Positions 42,994 to 53,800 of a stretch of DNA of 64,000 nt are shown here, one piece after another (the first letter of the stretch is position 1; each line of letters opens with the position of its first letter). The notes under the pieces are model-generated. The model was not told the DNA's origin. It searched no databases and worked only from the letters and a program-made list of their open reading frames with translations. Made by a program: the position numbers and the translations under genes. Origin of the DNA: Lujinxingia litoralis (GTDB taxonomy: Bacteria > Myxococcota_A > Bradymonadia > Bradymonadales > Bradymonadaceae); contig NZ_QHKO01000001.1 in assembly GCF_003260125.1 (NCBI RefSeq), forward strand, positions 948,914 through 1,012,913, in the 5' to 3' direction.

Positions 42994-45084
42994 GTGGTCG
43001 TCTTCGACTCCACATACAGCCTTGAACCCGGCCACCTCTTTGAAGGGAAGTATCGCATCCTGCGAGAACTGGGCCGCGGAGGCTTCGGCATGGTCTACCT
43101 GGCCTTCCAGGTAGCCATGGATCGCCACGTCGCACTCAAGGTGCTCAAGCCCGGCGTAGGCTCGGAGGCCCCGAGCGCCCGCGAGCGCTTCCTGCGCGAA
43201 GTCAAGATCATCAGCAAGCTGCGCCATCCCAACACCGTGACCATTCACGACTACGGAGAGACCTTCGAAGGCGTGGTCTACATGGTGCTGGAGTTTGTGG
43301 AAGGCGACACCCTCAAAGACATCCTCCGGCGCGAGGGCGCGCAATCCCCCATGCGCGCGCTCGCGCTCACGCGCCAGATCGCCCGCTCACTGGCCGAAGC
43401 CCACCGCCACGGCATCGTGCACCGCGATCTGAAGCCGGCCAACATCATGGTCACCGACCTCGACACCGAGCCTGACTTTGTCAAAGTCCTCGACTTCGGG
43501 GTGGCCCGGCTGCTGGGCAAACATAACGACGACCTCACCTCCGTCGGCGTGCCCGCTGGCGAGCGCGCCCTCATCGGCACGCCGCGCTACATGAGCCCGG
43601 AGCAGGTTCGCGGAGAGAGCCTCAACGGCGCCAGCGACCTCTACGGCCTGGGGTTGATTCTCTATGAAATGCTCATCGGTGAGCCCGCCGTTCAGGGCGA
43701 CACCACCATGGGCCTCATCAGTCAGCAACTCACGCCGGAGCCGCTGCGACTGCCCAGCCTCCCGGCGCTGCATCCCTTGCTTCAGGATCTCATCCGCACG
43801 GCCACTCAGAAGAACATCATGCAGCGTTTTCGCTCGGCCGAGGAATTCTGCGAAGCCATCGATCACGCCCTGATGTCGCTTTCTCAAGAGCACGGGTTCG
43901 CCCCGACTCCCGGCGGGTATTACCCGACCAGCGGCCAGTTTAATGCCGTGCCACGCCGCGATAGCAGCGGACCGCGTTCCCATACGCCCAGCCACACCGC
44001 TCATCATACCCCCGGCCCCTACCCCTCCGGTCGCGTCAGCGCCATTGAGGTGCCCGCGATGGAAGCGGCCCCCGAGCCCGCCAACTGGATGGAGCGCCAC
44101 CGCAGCGAACCCGCCCCCGGCAGCCGCCCTGGCCCCCCGAGCGCTGCTGCGGCCGTCGCCAGCCCTTTCGTGGGCAATCAGGTGGCTGAAGAACACCCCG
44201 AAGAGAACCTTCTGGGCATTCCCTCCTCTGAGCTTCCCCTGCCGCCCGAAGCCGCCGAAAGCCCCTTCGCTCCACCGAAGCCCGAACCCTCCCGGCAGTC
44301 GGCCACGGCCGCGCAGGCTGCCGTCACAGCCACCCCCCAGCCGCCCGCCTCCGCGGGCCCCGATGAACATTTGATCTCGTTTGCCTTCACCGTCATCAAA
44401 CTCATCTTTCTCGGTATCCTGGCGGCGTTTTTCTGCTACCTGACCTTCATCGTCACCGGTGCGCTGCTGGGTGACTTTACCCAGGGCCCCCTCAAGCTCG
44501 GGGTCGCCAGCGTACTGGCACTCTCCATCCCGATCTTCACCGCGCTCGGCGAAAACAGCCAGAAAGAGCGCTTCCACGTGGTCAAGCGCCCCACCGATCG
44601 CCTGGCCCGCGTGTTCATGGGCACGAGCATTTTTGCGGCGGCCGCCTGCATCATCATGGCCTTTGCCATGAGCGGACGAGTGACCGACTTTTTGCGAAAC
44701 GACCCCAACTGGTTCTTCCGCGAGAATGTCGACGTCAACTTCGAGCCCACCCCCACCACCGAGGCCAACCGCACCCTCTCGTTTACCCTGGCCGATGGCG
44801 TCGAAGTCGCCATGACCAAGATTGGCCTCTACGACGGACAACCCACCGTCGCGCAAGGCGCGCCCGGCGAGCCCCTCCCGGCCCCTGCGCCCACTCCTAC
44901 CCGACCGCGTACTGCCCCCGCCGCGACTCCCGATCCGCCGGCGGAAACTGTAGCAGACCCAGCTCCCGCACGACGCACCTCCCCGGCCCCCACGCGCCCT
45001 TCCACGCCGGCCCCCACGCGCCCGAGCAATCCGCGTAACACCGAGTCCAATGACACCCAGCGTGGCGACTACGTGCGCTGGTAA
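42994..45084 (+). CDS. Membrane Ser/Thr protein kinase (PknB type)
   Basis: 696 residues, GTG start behind GGGAG. Kinase domain about 15-290 with GRGGFGMVYLA, VALKVLK, HRDLKPANIM, DFGVARLLG and APE-like SPEQ. A Pro/Ala-rich linker (290-450) precedes three membrane helices (about 467-500, 505-525, 545-565) and a short tail with a Pro/Thr-rich end. The membrane part does not match PASTA kinases, so the extracellular sensor is small and unusual. First of a run with a PilZ protein and Mpl. Confidence 0.88.
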   Translation: MVVFDSTYSLEPGHLFEGKYRILRELGRGGFGMVYLAFQVAMDRHVALKVLKPGVGSEAPSARERFLREVKIISKLRHPNTVTIHDYGETFEGVVYMVLEFVEGDTLKDILRREGAQSPMRALALTRQIARSLAEAHRHGIVHRDLKPANIMVTDLDTEPDFVKVLDFGVARLLGKHNDDLTSVGVPAGERALIGTPRYMSPEQVRGESLNGASDLYGLGLILYEMLIGEPAVQGDTTMGLISQQLTPEPLRLPSLPALHPLLQDLIRTATQKNIMQRFRSAEEFCEAIDHALMSLSQEHGFAPTPGGYYPTSGQFNAVPRRDSSGPRSHTPSHTAHHTPGPYPSGRVSAIEVPAMEAAPEPANWMERHRSEPAPGSRPGPPSAAAAVASPFVGNQVAEEHPEENLLGIPSSELPLPPEAAESPFAPPKPEPSRQSATAAQAAVTATPQPPASAGPDEHLISFAFTVIKLIFLGILAAFFCYLTFIVTGALLGDFTQGPLKLGVASVLALSIPIFTALGENSQKERFHVVKRPTDRLARVFMGTSIFAAAACIIMAFAMSGRVTDFLRNDPNWFFRENVDVNFEPTPTTEANRTLSFTLADGVEVAMTKIGLYDGQPTVAQGAPGEPLPAPAPTPTRPRTAPAATPDPPAETVADPAPARRTSPAPTRPSTPAPTRPSNPRNTESNDTQRGDYVRW

Positions 45085-45104
45085 ACCTCCCACGGACGAC
45101 GACC

Positions 45105-45779
45105 ATGGCCTCTGCCTCCAACCGACGCTCCCCTCGCATTCTGGCCAGCCTCGACGTGATCTTGCAGACCGTCGATGGCGACGTCCCCTTCCAGACCCAC
45201 GATGCCTCCTACGAGGGGGTCTTCATCGTCTCCAAAGATCCCCTGCCGCTGCGCAAACTTATCCGCTTTCGCACGCGCCTGCCCTCCACCGGCGACGAGC
45301 TGCAGATGCTGGGCCTGGTCGCGCACACCGTGAGCGCAGACGACGCCCGCGAGACCGGTCGCCAGCCCGGCATGGGCATTCAACTCTTTAGCCTGGGCAA
45401 AGACACCGCGGAGCGCTGGCGAGACTTCATTGACCAGGCCTACGAAGCCAACCCCGAAGCCCGCGCCCAGGTCGAGCGCGCCCGCCGCCCCGCCGTGCGC
45501 GTGCGCATCCCCACGCCCTCGGTGCTCCAGAAGTTCCGCGACGTCGACCTGGCCCGTGGCCAGCTCTTCCTGCGCACCCCCGATCTTCATCCGGCCGGTA
45601 CCCGCGTCGACTGCCTGGTCTCCCACCCCACCAGCGGCCAGACCCTGACCATCGACGCCCGCGTCGATGAAGTCGTCGATGGCTCCATCCGAGAGCGGGG
45701 CCTGCGCCTCTCCCTGCGCATGCCTCACGACACCACCGATCTCGACCGCTTCTTCACCGGCCAGTCCCTCGCCAACTGA
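45105..45779 (+). CDS. PilZ-domain protein (probable c-di-GMP receptor)
   Basis: 224 residues. The first half is a PilZ domain with the ligand motif RRSPR (about residues 7-11) and DASYEG (about 34-39). The second half (about 125-224: RRPAVRVRIPTPSVLQKF, LARGQLFL, RGLRLSLR) resembles a second, degenerate PilZ barrel lacking the RxxxR/DxSxxG pair. Lies 20 bases after the kinase and 24 bases before mpl, likely one operon. Confidence 0.8.
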   Translation: MASASNRRSPRILASLDVILQTVDGDVPFQTHDASYEGVFIVSKDPLPLRKLIRFRTRLPSTGDELQMLGLVAHTVSADDARETGRQPGMGIQLFSLGKDTAERWRDFIDQAYEANPEARAQVERARRPAVRVRIPTPSVLQKFRDVDLARGQLFLRTPDLHPAGTRVDCLVSHPTSGQTLTIDARVDEVVDGSIRERGLRLSLRMPHDTTDLDRFFTGQSLAN

Positions 45780-45802
45780 CCTGCCCTCGCCACTGAGCAT
45801 CC

Positions 45803-47257
45803 ATGACCGCCGACAAGCCTCGCGACTTTCCCTCGCTCCCCGAGCATATCGAACGCATCCACATCATCGGCATCTGCGGCACCGCCATGGGCAGCCTGGC
45901 AGCCATGCTCAAAGAACGGGGCTTTGAGGTCCGCGGCTCCGATGCCATGGCCTACCCGCCGATGAGCACCTGGCTCGAAGCTCGCGGCATCGACATCATG
46001 CGTGGCTATGACAGGAGCAACCTCGACTGGAACCCCGACGTCGTGATCGTCGGCAATGTCAGCCGCGCGACCTACGCCGACGCCGTGGTCACCCGCGAGC
46101 GCAACATCCCCTACCTGAGCCTCCCCGAAGCCCTGCGCCACTTCTTCTTTGAGCAGCGCCGCCCCCTGGTCCTCACCGGCACCCACGGCAAAACCACCAC
46201 CACCGGCATGCTCGCATGGATCCTCACCGATCAGGGCCTTGACCCGGGCTTTATGGTCGGTGGCATCACCGGAAACTTTGGCTCCAACTACCGCCTGGGA
46301 CACGGTGATATCTTTGTCATTGAGGGTGACGAGTACGACACCGCCTACTTCGACAAAGTCCCCAAGTTCTGGCACTACGCCCCTTTCCGGGCCACCATCA
46401 ACAACCTGGAGTTCGACCACGCCGACATCTACGAGAGCGTCGAAGATATCGAACACGTCTTTCGCCGCTTCTGCGACCTGATCCCCGACCAGGGCTCGCT
46501 CTGGGTCAACGGCGACGATGCACGCGCCCTGGCCGTCTCCGCGCATCGTGAAGACGTCCGCCGCACCTTCGGCCTGGGCGCTCACAACGACCTGCGCGCC
46601 GACAACCTGCGCTTTGAAGAGGGACGCACCCGGGCCACGGTCATCTCCGGCAGCAAGATGCTGGGCGAGCTCGATATGGCGATGCTCGGCGACTTCAATG
46701 TGCGCAATGCCCTGGGGGCTACGGCCCTGGCCATGGACGAAGGACTCAGTTTTGAACAGGTTGCCGATGCACTGAGCCGCTTTAAGTCGGTGCGTCGACG
46801 CCAGGAACACATTGCCCACGTGGCCGGCATCGATATCTACGACGACTTCGCCCATCACCCCACCGCCGTGGGCGCTACCCTGGGCGCGATGCGCCGCCAG
46901 TTCCCCGACCGCCGCATCTGGGCGATCTTTGAAGCCAAGAGCAACACCTCGCGCCGCCGCGTCTTCCAGGATGACTATCCGCCGGCCTTCGCACTGGCTG
47001 ACCGCGTGATCCTCTCCCGCCCCTGGAAAAAAGACGACGACCTGCCCGAAGAGATGCGCGTGGACATCGCCGACATCGCCGAGTCCATCCGGCGGCTGGG
47101 GCCCACCACCGAACTCATCGAAGAGGTCGACGCCATCGTGGCTCATGTCGCCCTCCAGGCCGAGCCCGGCGACCTTATCGTCGGCCTCTCCGGCGCGGCC
47201 TTCGGTGGCCTTCACCACAAGCTCGCCGCCGCGCTCCGAGAGCGCTTTGGTGAGTAA
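45803..47257 (+). CDS. mpl: UDP-N-acetylmuramate:L-Ala-gamma-D-Glu-meso-DAP ligase (Mpl)
   Basis: 484 residues. IHIIGICGTAMGSLAAML at the start, P-loop GTHGKTTTTGML (about 125), and DDFAHHPTA (about 350) are the Mur-ligase signatures; the N-terminal IGICGTAM form and short length mark Mpl over MurC. It ligates the tripeptide from wall turnover to UDP-MurNAc, in the cytoplasm, for peptidoglycan recycling. A terminal GLSGAAFGGLHHKL motif is present as in the family. Confidence 0.93.
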   Translation: MTADKPRDFPSLPEHIERIHIIGICGTAMGSLAAMLKERGFEVRGSDAMAYPPMSTWLEARGIDIMRGYDRSNLDWNPDVVIVGNVSRATYADAVVTRERNIPYLSLPEALRHFFFEQRRPLVLTGTHGKTTTTGMLAWILTDQGLDPGFMVGGITGNFGSNYRLGHGDIFVIEGDEYDTAYFDKVPKFWHYAPFRATINNLEFDHADIYESVEDIEHVFRRFCDLIPDQGSLWVNGDDARALAVSAHREDVRRTFGLGAHNDLRADNLRFEEGRTRATVISGSKMLGELDMAMLGDFNVRNALGATALAMDEGLSFEQVADALSRFKSVRRRQEHIAHVAGIDIYDDFAHHPTAVGATLGAMRRQFPDRRIWAIFEAKSNTSRRRVFQDDYPPAFALADRVILSRPWKKDDDLPEEMRVDIADIAESIRRLGPTTELIEEVDAIVAHVALQAEPGDLIVGLSGAAFGGLHHKLAAALRERFGE

Positions 47258-47368
47258 CCCTCACTAAAACCTGCGCCCGACCACGCAAACACCGGATCGT
47301 TCCTTCGATAATAGTCGCACACCCACCTACACATGGGGGGGCTGACCGACACTCTCAAGGAGCGAGCC

Positions 47369-47875
47369 ATGCATTTTCTTGCATTGATTGCGCTGTCCTC
47401 TGCGGCTGCCATCGAGCCGCATTGTCCGACGACCTTTGACTGGCCACGGCCGGCCGTTGAGCGCCGCTGGAACGAACTTCTCCCCACGCTCTCGCTCAGC
47501 GTGACCACCGCCGCCGAACGCACCGCTCGATTCGACGCTCAGGCGCGCGACCCGATGGCCGCCTTCGGCGGCCTCCACCCCGAAAGCGCCATCCACCACG
47601 CCCGGGAGCGCCGCCCCTCCGCCTGGTTTCTGAGCGCCTCCTGGCACGCCCCCGGCGCTCCGCCTGCCCCCGCTCCACAACCCTCCATCCCGGGCACTCC
47701 GAGCGACCCGAGCGGCCCAGACGCCCTGCTCCAGGCCTGCCTCACCCTCGTCACCCTGGATGACCCCGCAGCCTGGCTGATGCTCGCCCCCGACCAGGCC
47801 CTGGACCACTGGATGCAACTCCAGGTGCTGCGCACCTGGCTCGCCGGCGTCCCCGCCCGGGGAGGTGCACAATGA
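47369..47875 (+). CDS. Small secreted/exported protein, unknown (first of a pair)
   Basis: 168 residues; AAGGAG before the ATG at 47369. A short signal peptide (HFLALIALSSAAA) then a helical domain with RRWNELLPTLSLSVTTAAER and RRPSAWFLSASWHAP. It overlaps the next gene by four bases. Its core (LLPxLxxxV... DPMAAF... WFLSAS) resembles the next protein, so the pair may be paralogs. Family not recognised. Confidence 0.6.
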   Translation: MHFLALIALSSAAAIEPHCPTTFDWPRPAVERRWNELLPTLSLSVTTAAERTARFDAQARDPMAAFGGLHPESAIHHARERRPSAWFLSASWHAPGAPPAPAPQPSIPGTPSDPSGPDALLQACLTLVTLDDPAAWLMLAPDQALDHWMQLQVLRTWLAGVPARGGAQ

Positions 47876-48567
47876 CGCGCTCCAACCTCCGGACGCTGCG
47901 CGCCCTGCGGGCGCTCCTGGCCCTGGGGGCCGCAATGGCCGCGCTGATAGCCTTCTCCGGCGACGCCCTGGCCCTGACCCGCGCCCAGATCGAAGAGGCC
48001 GCCGAGGCCTTCGACGATGAACCCACGGTCACCCAGACCCACACCGCCGCGCTCGCACACCTCAACATCCGCGCCCCCGATCTCGACCGCTGGACGCGCC
48101 GCGCGCGTCTCTCCAACCTCCTGCCCCAGATCCAGGGCCAGGTGGCCTGGCTCGACCAGCACGACCTCCAGAACCGGTACCGCGAAAATATCCAGGCCGA
48201 TGAAGCCGGAGACTACCAACGCGACTACGCCCAGCACTACCTCTACGACGATACCCGCTCTCGCACGCTCTTCTCCCTGCGCCTGAGCCTCGATCTGAGC
48301 CAGCTCGTCTACACCCCGCAGGAGATGGTGATTCAACGCGAGGTGCGCGCCCGCTGGAAACACCGCGATGAACTCCTGCACACGGTCACCCAGGCCTACT
48401 TCGCCCGACGCCGCCACCAGCTTCGCGACATGCTCCTACCACCCACCTCTCCCGACGAGGCGCTGACCCGGCACATCGAACTGCAATCGCTCACCGCTCG
48501 CCTCGACGCACTGACCGGCGGCTGGTTCTCCGAGCAACTGCGTGACGCTCAAGGAGGTGCCCGATGA
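47872..48567 (+). CDS. Secreted protein, unknown (second of a pair)
   Basis: 231 residues. Signal peptide with ALIAFSGDALA; body rich in charged helices: RRARLSNLLPQIQGQVAWLD, TRSRTLFSLRLSLDLSQLVY and HRDELLHTVTQAYFARRRHQ. These resemble part of an outer-membrane efflux (TolC) repeat. It overlaps the next gene by four bases (ATGA). Together with its neighbours it forms a coupled three-gene envelope operon. Confidence 0.62.
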   Translation: MTRSNLRTLRALRALLALGAAMAALIAFSGDALALTRAQIEEAAEAFDDEPTVTQTHTAALAHLNIRAPDLDRWTRRARLSNLLPQIQGQVAWLDQHDLQNRYRENIQADEAGDYQRDYAQHYLYDDTRSRTLFSLRLSLDLSQLVYTPQEMVIQREVRARWKHRDELLHTVTQAYFARRRHQLRDMLLPPTSPDEALTRHIELQSLTARLDALTGGWFSEQLRDAQGGAR

Positions 48568-49538
48568 AAGGCGCGAATTTCCACGTGGGTCGCCTCATCC
48601 ACTGCCCCCAGCGAGTCTCACTGCTGGTGCTTTTGGCCAGCGCGCAACTTCTCTCCGGCTGCGGTGCGGAGCTGGCCTCGGAGTGTCGAACCTCCCGCGA
48701 CTGCGCCCCGGCGCAGTTCTGCCGCCTCTCCCGCTGCGTCTACCTTGGGGCCGACGATACGCCGGAGCCCTCCCAGAATCACAGCCCCTTTGCAGAAGAC
48801 GACGCCGGCCACACCCTCGACGACGCGGCGGCTCCGTCTGGCGCAGACGCCTCACTCCCAGAACCAGATGCCCCACCGACGACACACCCCTGCCCCGAGG
48901 CAGTGCCCGCGACCGCCGGCCTGCTGATCATCCACGAACTCCTGCCCAACGTCCCCACCGGTCCGAGCGGCGACGCCAACGCCGACGGAACCCGTGACGC
49001 GCACGACGACGAGTTCGTAGAACTCGTCAACATCAGCCCCCATACCCTGGACCTGGAGGGGGTCCAGGTGGCTAACGATACCCGCCCCCGATTTACCTTC
49101 GCTCAAACCTGCCTGCCTCCCGGACACGGGGCGGTCATCTTTGCCGGCAGCACCACCGACGCCCCTCCCCCCGATCGCGACGACGCGATCTTCCGTCTGG
49201 CAGACACCCGCTTCCAGTTCGCCAACTCCGGGGGGCGCGCCGTCCTCCTGGGGGCTGCCGGCGAGGTGATCGACGAAGTGATCTACGACAACGCCCCGGC
49301 GCGCTCGCTGAACCGCAGCCCGGAACTCCGCACCTCGCCATTTGCACACCACACCGATCTGGCCCCGGAGCGTCCGTTTAGCCCGGGAACCTGCGCCGAT
49401 GGCCAACCCTTGAGTTCCGGCTGCCTGCCCCCAGAGAACGAAAGCGACGAGCCCTCCTCGGACCCGTCGCTCTCGGATGCACCGCCTTCGGGCAACGGAG
49501 ATCCCCCACCCGAAGAGAATACACCTCAGAACCCGTAG
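48564..49538 (+). CDS. Lamin-tail-domain lipoprotein
   Basis: 324 residues. Lipobox LLSGC; a Cys-rich head (ECRTSRDCAPAQFCRLSRC) and acidic linker; then a lamin-tail domain at about 118-240 (LLIIHELLPNVP, DEFVELVNIS, LDLEGVQVAN, and FQFANSGGRAVLLGAAG). LTD domains bind nucleic acids, membranes or proteins outside the cell. An acidic tail follows. The stop overlaps the convergent FadL gene by 13 bases. Confidence 0.75.
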   Translation: MKGANFHVGRLIHCPQRVSLLVLLASAQLLSGCGAELASECRTSRDCAPAQFCRLSRCVYLGADDTPEPSQNHSPFAEDDAGHTLDDAAAPSGADASLPEPDAPPTTHPCPEAVPATAGLLIIHELLPNVPTGPSGDANADGTRDAHDDEFVELVNISPHTLDLEGVQVANDTRPRFTFAQTCLPPGHGAVIFAGSTTDAPPPDRDDAIFRLADTRFQFANSGGRAVLLGAAGEVIDEVIYDNAPARSLNRSPELRTSPFAHHTDLAPERPFSPGTCADGQPLSSGCLPPENESDEPSSDPSLSDAPPSGNGDPPPEENTPQNP

Positions 49539-50788
49539 CCCACGTTCACCCCGAGCAGGTGCGAACTGAGCTGGTAGTCCCCGTCCACACTCCCGTTTCG
49601 AATCTCCCGGGTGGGCAGGTAAATGTACTGGTAGGCCAGGTCAGCTCGAAACCCCGCGACCTCATATCCCAGCCCCAGCGCCGCTACCGTCCGGTTATTA
49701 TCCGGAAGCGAGGGGCCCACCGTCTCATCGGGCACCGGTGTCAGATCATAGGCCACGCCCACGCGCGCCGTAAGCGCGTCGGTGATGGCGTACTGCCCTC
49801 CCAGTCGCACCGCCAGCGCGTCGTTCCAGTTGGCCTCTATCACCGTGGGCGGATCCGACTCTCCGGGCTCCCCCTCGGGACTCTGCTCTTCGTAGTTCAC
49901 CTCAATGCGATCATAGGTCGACCAGGTCATGTAATTGAAGTCCAGTCCCAGCCATAACGCCTGGCTGAGCTGATACCCCAGCCCCAGATTCACCGTATGG
50001 GGCACCGTCAACTCGGTGGTGATGTCCTGATCGACAAAACGCTGCTCAAAGGGCGTCCCCTCCACCTCTTCCCCGAAGTGCGCGTCCCCCTCAAAGTTCA
50101 GCTTCACCGCACTGCGATAGTTCAGCCCCATCGACCACCGAGAATTGAGCCGGTAAAACGCCGCTGCCGTCGCCCCCACCCCAAATCCCTCACCTCCCAG
50201 GAGCACCGGCACCTCGGTATCATCCCGCAGGATCACCGTACGCTCCTGGGTCAGGGTCGCGTACATCGCCTGCACCCCCACCGCCAGACCGAGGTCCACG
50301 CCGGGCACCTTATAGGCAAAATTGGGATTCACATTGACCGTCTGCAACTGCTGCGCCCGGAAGTTCTCGCGCCCCACCCATTCATCCGGCCAGCGAATCG
50401 CCAGCCCCCAGGGCAGCGTCACTCCCAGCCCCACTGCATAGCGCTCCCCCAGGGGCAGAGTCAGGTCGAGGTTCGGCGGCGGAAAGAGCGCGGCCTCAGT
50501 CTGCTCCTCCACTCCCTGCCCCTCATAGCTGACCGAAGGCATGATCAACGTGGGGCCCGCATACACGCTGAACTTCTCGCGAAACACCATCGCCGCCGGG
50601 TTGTAAAAGTTTGCATTGGGCTCATCGGCATTGGCGGTTGCCACCCCGGCCATGCCTGTAGCCGTGCCACTTTGGGCGGTGTTCGCAAAGCCGGCCGCCT
50701 CCACAGACCCGCTCCACAACCCGAGGGCACCGAGCGCGACCACCGCGCCCAGACCGCGCAGGCCCTGCTGCACACATCGATTCTTCAT
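49526..50788 (-). CDS. OmpP1/FadL-type outer-membrane transporter
   Basis: 420 residues; signal peptide (GAVVALGALGLWSGS) then AAGFANTAQSGTATGMAGVATA, the FadL N-terminal plug pattern, NPAAMVF, and barrel strands ending in GVNVGYGF. FadL takes long-chain fatty acids and hydrocarbons across the outer membrane. It lies 53 bases after the giant lipoprotein on the same strand, so the two may work together on lipid substrates. Confidence 0.87.
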   Translation of the reverse strand: MKNRCVQQGLRGLGAVVALGALGLWSGSVEAAGFANTAQSGTATGMAGVATANADEPNANFYNPAAMVFREKFSVYAGPTLIMPSVSYEGQGVEEQTEAALFPPPNLDLTLPLGERYAVGLGVTLPWGLAIRWPDEWVGRENFRAQQLQTVNVNPNFAYKVPGVDLGLAVGVQAMYATLTQERTVILRDDTEVPVLLGGEGFGVGATAAAFYRLNSRWSMGLNYRSAVKLNFEGDAHFGEEVEGTPFEQRFVDQDITTELTVPHTVNLGLGYQLSQALWLGLDFNYMTWSTYDRIEVNYEEQSPEGEPGESDPPTVIEANWNDALAVRLGGQYAITDALTARVGVAYDLTPVPDETVGPSLPDNNRTVAALGLGYEVAGFRADLAYQYIYLPTREIRNGSVDGDYQLSSHLLGVNVGYGF

Positions 50789-50841
50789 CGTAGACTCTCC
50801 TCAAAAGCGCATCGCTGTCACATCATCTCAAAGCCGTAGAC

Positions 50842-53800
50842 TCACTGGCCCAGGCACGTCGCCGCACTCAGGGACGCCGGAAGCTCGGCCACCCCGCTCA
50901 TGCCGCTGGCCAGCCAGGCCGCCACCTGTGCCCGAGCACACTGCCCGGCCGCATAGCCCGGTCTCTCCGGATTAAGCGTCGACAAAAAGGAGTGCGGCGC
51001 GCCCTCAAAGGTCGTCTCTTCCAGACTCACTCCCAGTGCGCGCGCCAGCGCCTGCGTCGCGCGGTTGACCACCGTGCGATCCCCCTGAGCCATCTGCACC
51101 AGCACCTGATTCTCCGGCAGGTACTCCACGCAGCGATCCACATCCGAGCTCACCGACTCGCACTGCCAGCCACTCGGACACTCATCGTCGGCCGCACACA
51201 GCTCGCCCGTCACCGGACCAAAGGTCTCGCTATCCAGGTCATAGGCCAGATTGGCCCGCGGACGCGCCACCGTGAAGGGGGCAAATGCAACGGGATCGAC
51301 GACATCGGCCGTCCACTGCACCAGGGCCATCGTGCGGATGAACTCAAAGGTTCCCGGCACCGCCCCCAGCGTCGCCAGCGCATCAAGGATCGGCCCGCCG
51401 ATCGTCGAAGGGCCCTGGTCATCCCCTTCCAAAATCCAGGTCAGTCGACCGCCCGCCGCACTAAACGTCGCAGTGTCCACCGTGGGCTCCAGTGTCACAA
51501 AAGGCACGCCCACAATTCCGCCGAGACTCTGCCCGACAAAGCCCACATCAAACCCAAAGAGCGCCTCCCCGCCATAGGGCGTATCAGCAAAGAGCGCCTC
51601 CAACCCGCTGGTCACCCCGTCACCGGCAATGATTCGTGCCAGCACAAAGAGATCGAGCGAAGCCTGTGCGAAGTTCACCTTGCTGGTAAGCAGATCGGCA
51701 CCCAAAAAGCCTGCCCCGGACCCACTCACCGCCTCATCGGGATGCAAGGTCGTGGCCGCCGAGGCGCGCCCCCCATGCAGCGGAAGATCGATTGCCACCG
51801 TGGCCTTACAACTCGGGTACGCTGCCACATCATTGGCCACCATCAACCCACCGCTCCAGCGGTTTCCTCCGAGCCCGTGCTGAGCAATCACCACATCAAA
51901 AGGAGCCTGGCACTCCCCGGCGTCCTGCACCGCCCGGGGCAAAAAGACCGACACCCCCACCCGCGCCGTCCCCGCCGGCGGATCGATGACCGTGCCCACC
52001 GCATCCACCTGAACCACCGAGTCAAACTCCCCGCCGGCGTAAATCGCCTCCAGATTCGACACGTCCACCACCGTTCCCGCCGAAGTCGGGTGCGGTAAAC
52101 TCTCCGACTCAAGCTCAATAAAGAAGGCGTCGTTCACACAGTTAGGCCCGCTATCACAGGCACGCACCGCTTCCACCGAAGCGCGCGCATCCAGCAGCGC
52201 CATGGCCACCGCCCGCGACTCCTGAAGCTCTGCCACGGGGTCCTCGGTCACAAAGGCCCAGGCCGTTGCAATCTCACTGCGATCAATGCCGCCTCCCGGC
52301 AACGCCCCGGCCAACAAGAAGAGCCGCGCATACGCGCTTCTGGCGACTTCCAGCGCCCCGGCCGTCGCATCGTCCAGCAGATAGACCAGGCTCGTCCCCT
52401 CCGCATCCACCAGCGGATAGGGACTGCGCAGCAGCGCAAACACCGCCGTCGGCTGCACCGGGCGACCATTGGCCCCGAGCATCGCGGTGGTCACGATGCC
52501 GGCATGCTGCAACTCCTCGGCCAGCGGGACCTGAGGCTCCACCACCAGGTGCCCCCACTGCGGATCGTAGCTCAGCGCATACTCGTCGGCCGGCAACACC
52601 CGCGGCGCAAAGCCCCGCACCGACGCCATCACCACCGACTCCGCATCGATCGTCGACTCATCCACCTGACCATCGACCGGAATCCACCCCGGCGCCGTCG
52701 TCGAAAACCCTCGCCGCTGATTGAGCACCCCGATGATCGCCGTCGTCAGCGCGTCGGCCCCTTCGGGCACCGGAAGCTCGATCTGTCCACTCTCCGAATT
52801 CACCAAAAACGCACTGGGAAACGCAATCGAGCCCGAGTTCGGATCAAACACCACAAAGGTGTCATCCCAGGTGCCCCACCCCCAGACCGCGGCGAGTTCC
52901 TCGTAGGTCAGCCCCAGCTCGCCCTCCAGATGTGCCATCATCGGAGCGATCGACTGCTTGATGCCGGCAATCGCCTGCGCCTGCTCGTCGCTCAACGAGC
53001 CCACCAACGAGCTGCCCGAAGCATCAACCAGCGGATAGGGCTGCATCGCCATAAACATCGGCAGATCCGGCAAGAGCCCGGCCTCACCACCGATGCTGCG
53101 TGTGGCAAACGCAAAGTAGCGCTCCCGATCCTGCATCGGCTCCGACGGCGTAAGCACCAACGCGTACCCCGGCCCGGTCTCCCCGGTGCAGCGATCGCTG
53201 AGCTCATCGACATACGTCACACTCACGTCTTCCACCCGCACCAGCACGCCACCGTCACCCACGCGCCAGAGCTGAACATCGTCCTCGCCGATATCCGCCG
53301 GGTCGATGGCCTTGCTCAAGGGCAACGTGATCGGCGTAGACGCCGGCCACCCGGAAAGCCCCGCCAGATAGCGATCCAGCTCGCCATTGGCCGTCTGTGC
53401 ATCCACAAAACAGCCCGCCGAGTCCGGGAAGCTCCCATCCGGGTCGAGCGCCGCGTCGTTGGGAAGCGGCACCTGCGCACTCACCGGGTCGAAGAGCGCA
53501 ACCGAATCCGAGGACACCGTCCAGCTAAACGCCATCGCGATCTGCTCACGGGCAATGCCCTGCCCTTCCGCAGACTCAAACAAGGGCGCCAGCAGCTGAC
53601 GAAGCCCCTCAAGCTGCAAAGCCTGCCCGGGATTCTCCGGGTCAACGAGCACATCCAGAGTCGGCTCGCCATCCGCATCGACCAGCGGCGTCTTGGACGC
53701 CGCATAGAAGATCGGGAGCGGCTCAATGACCGACGCGCCATTAGCCCCTTCGACGCCCTTGGTCACAATCACCGCATAGCGCTCACCACGCACCACCGGC

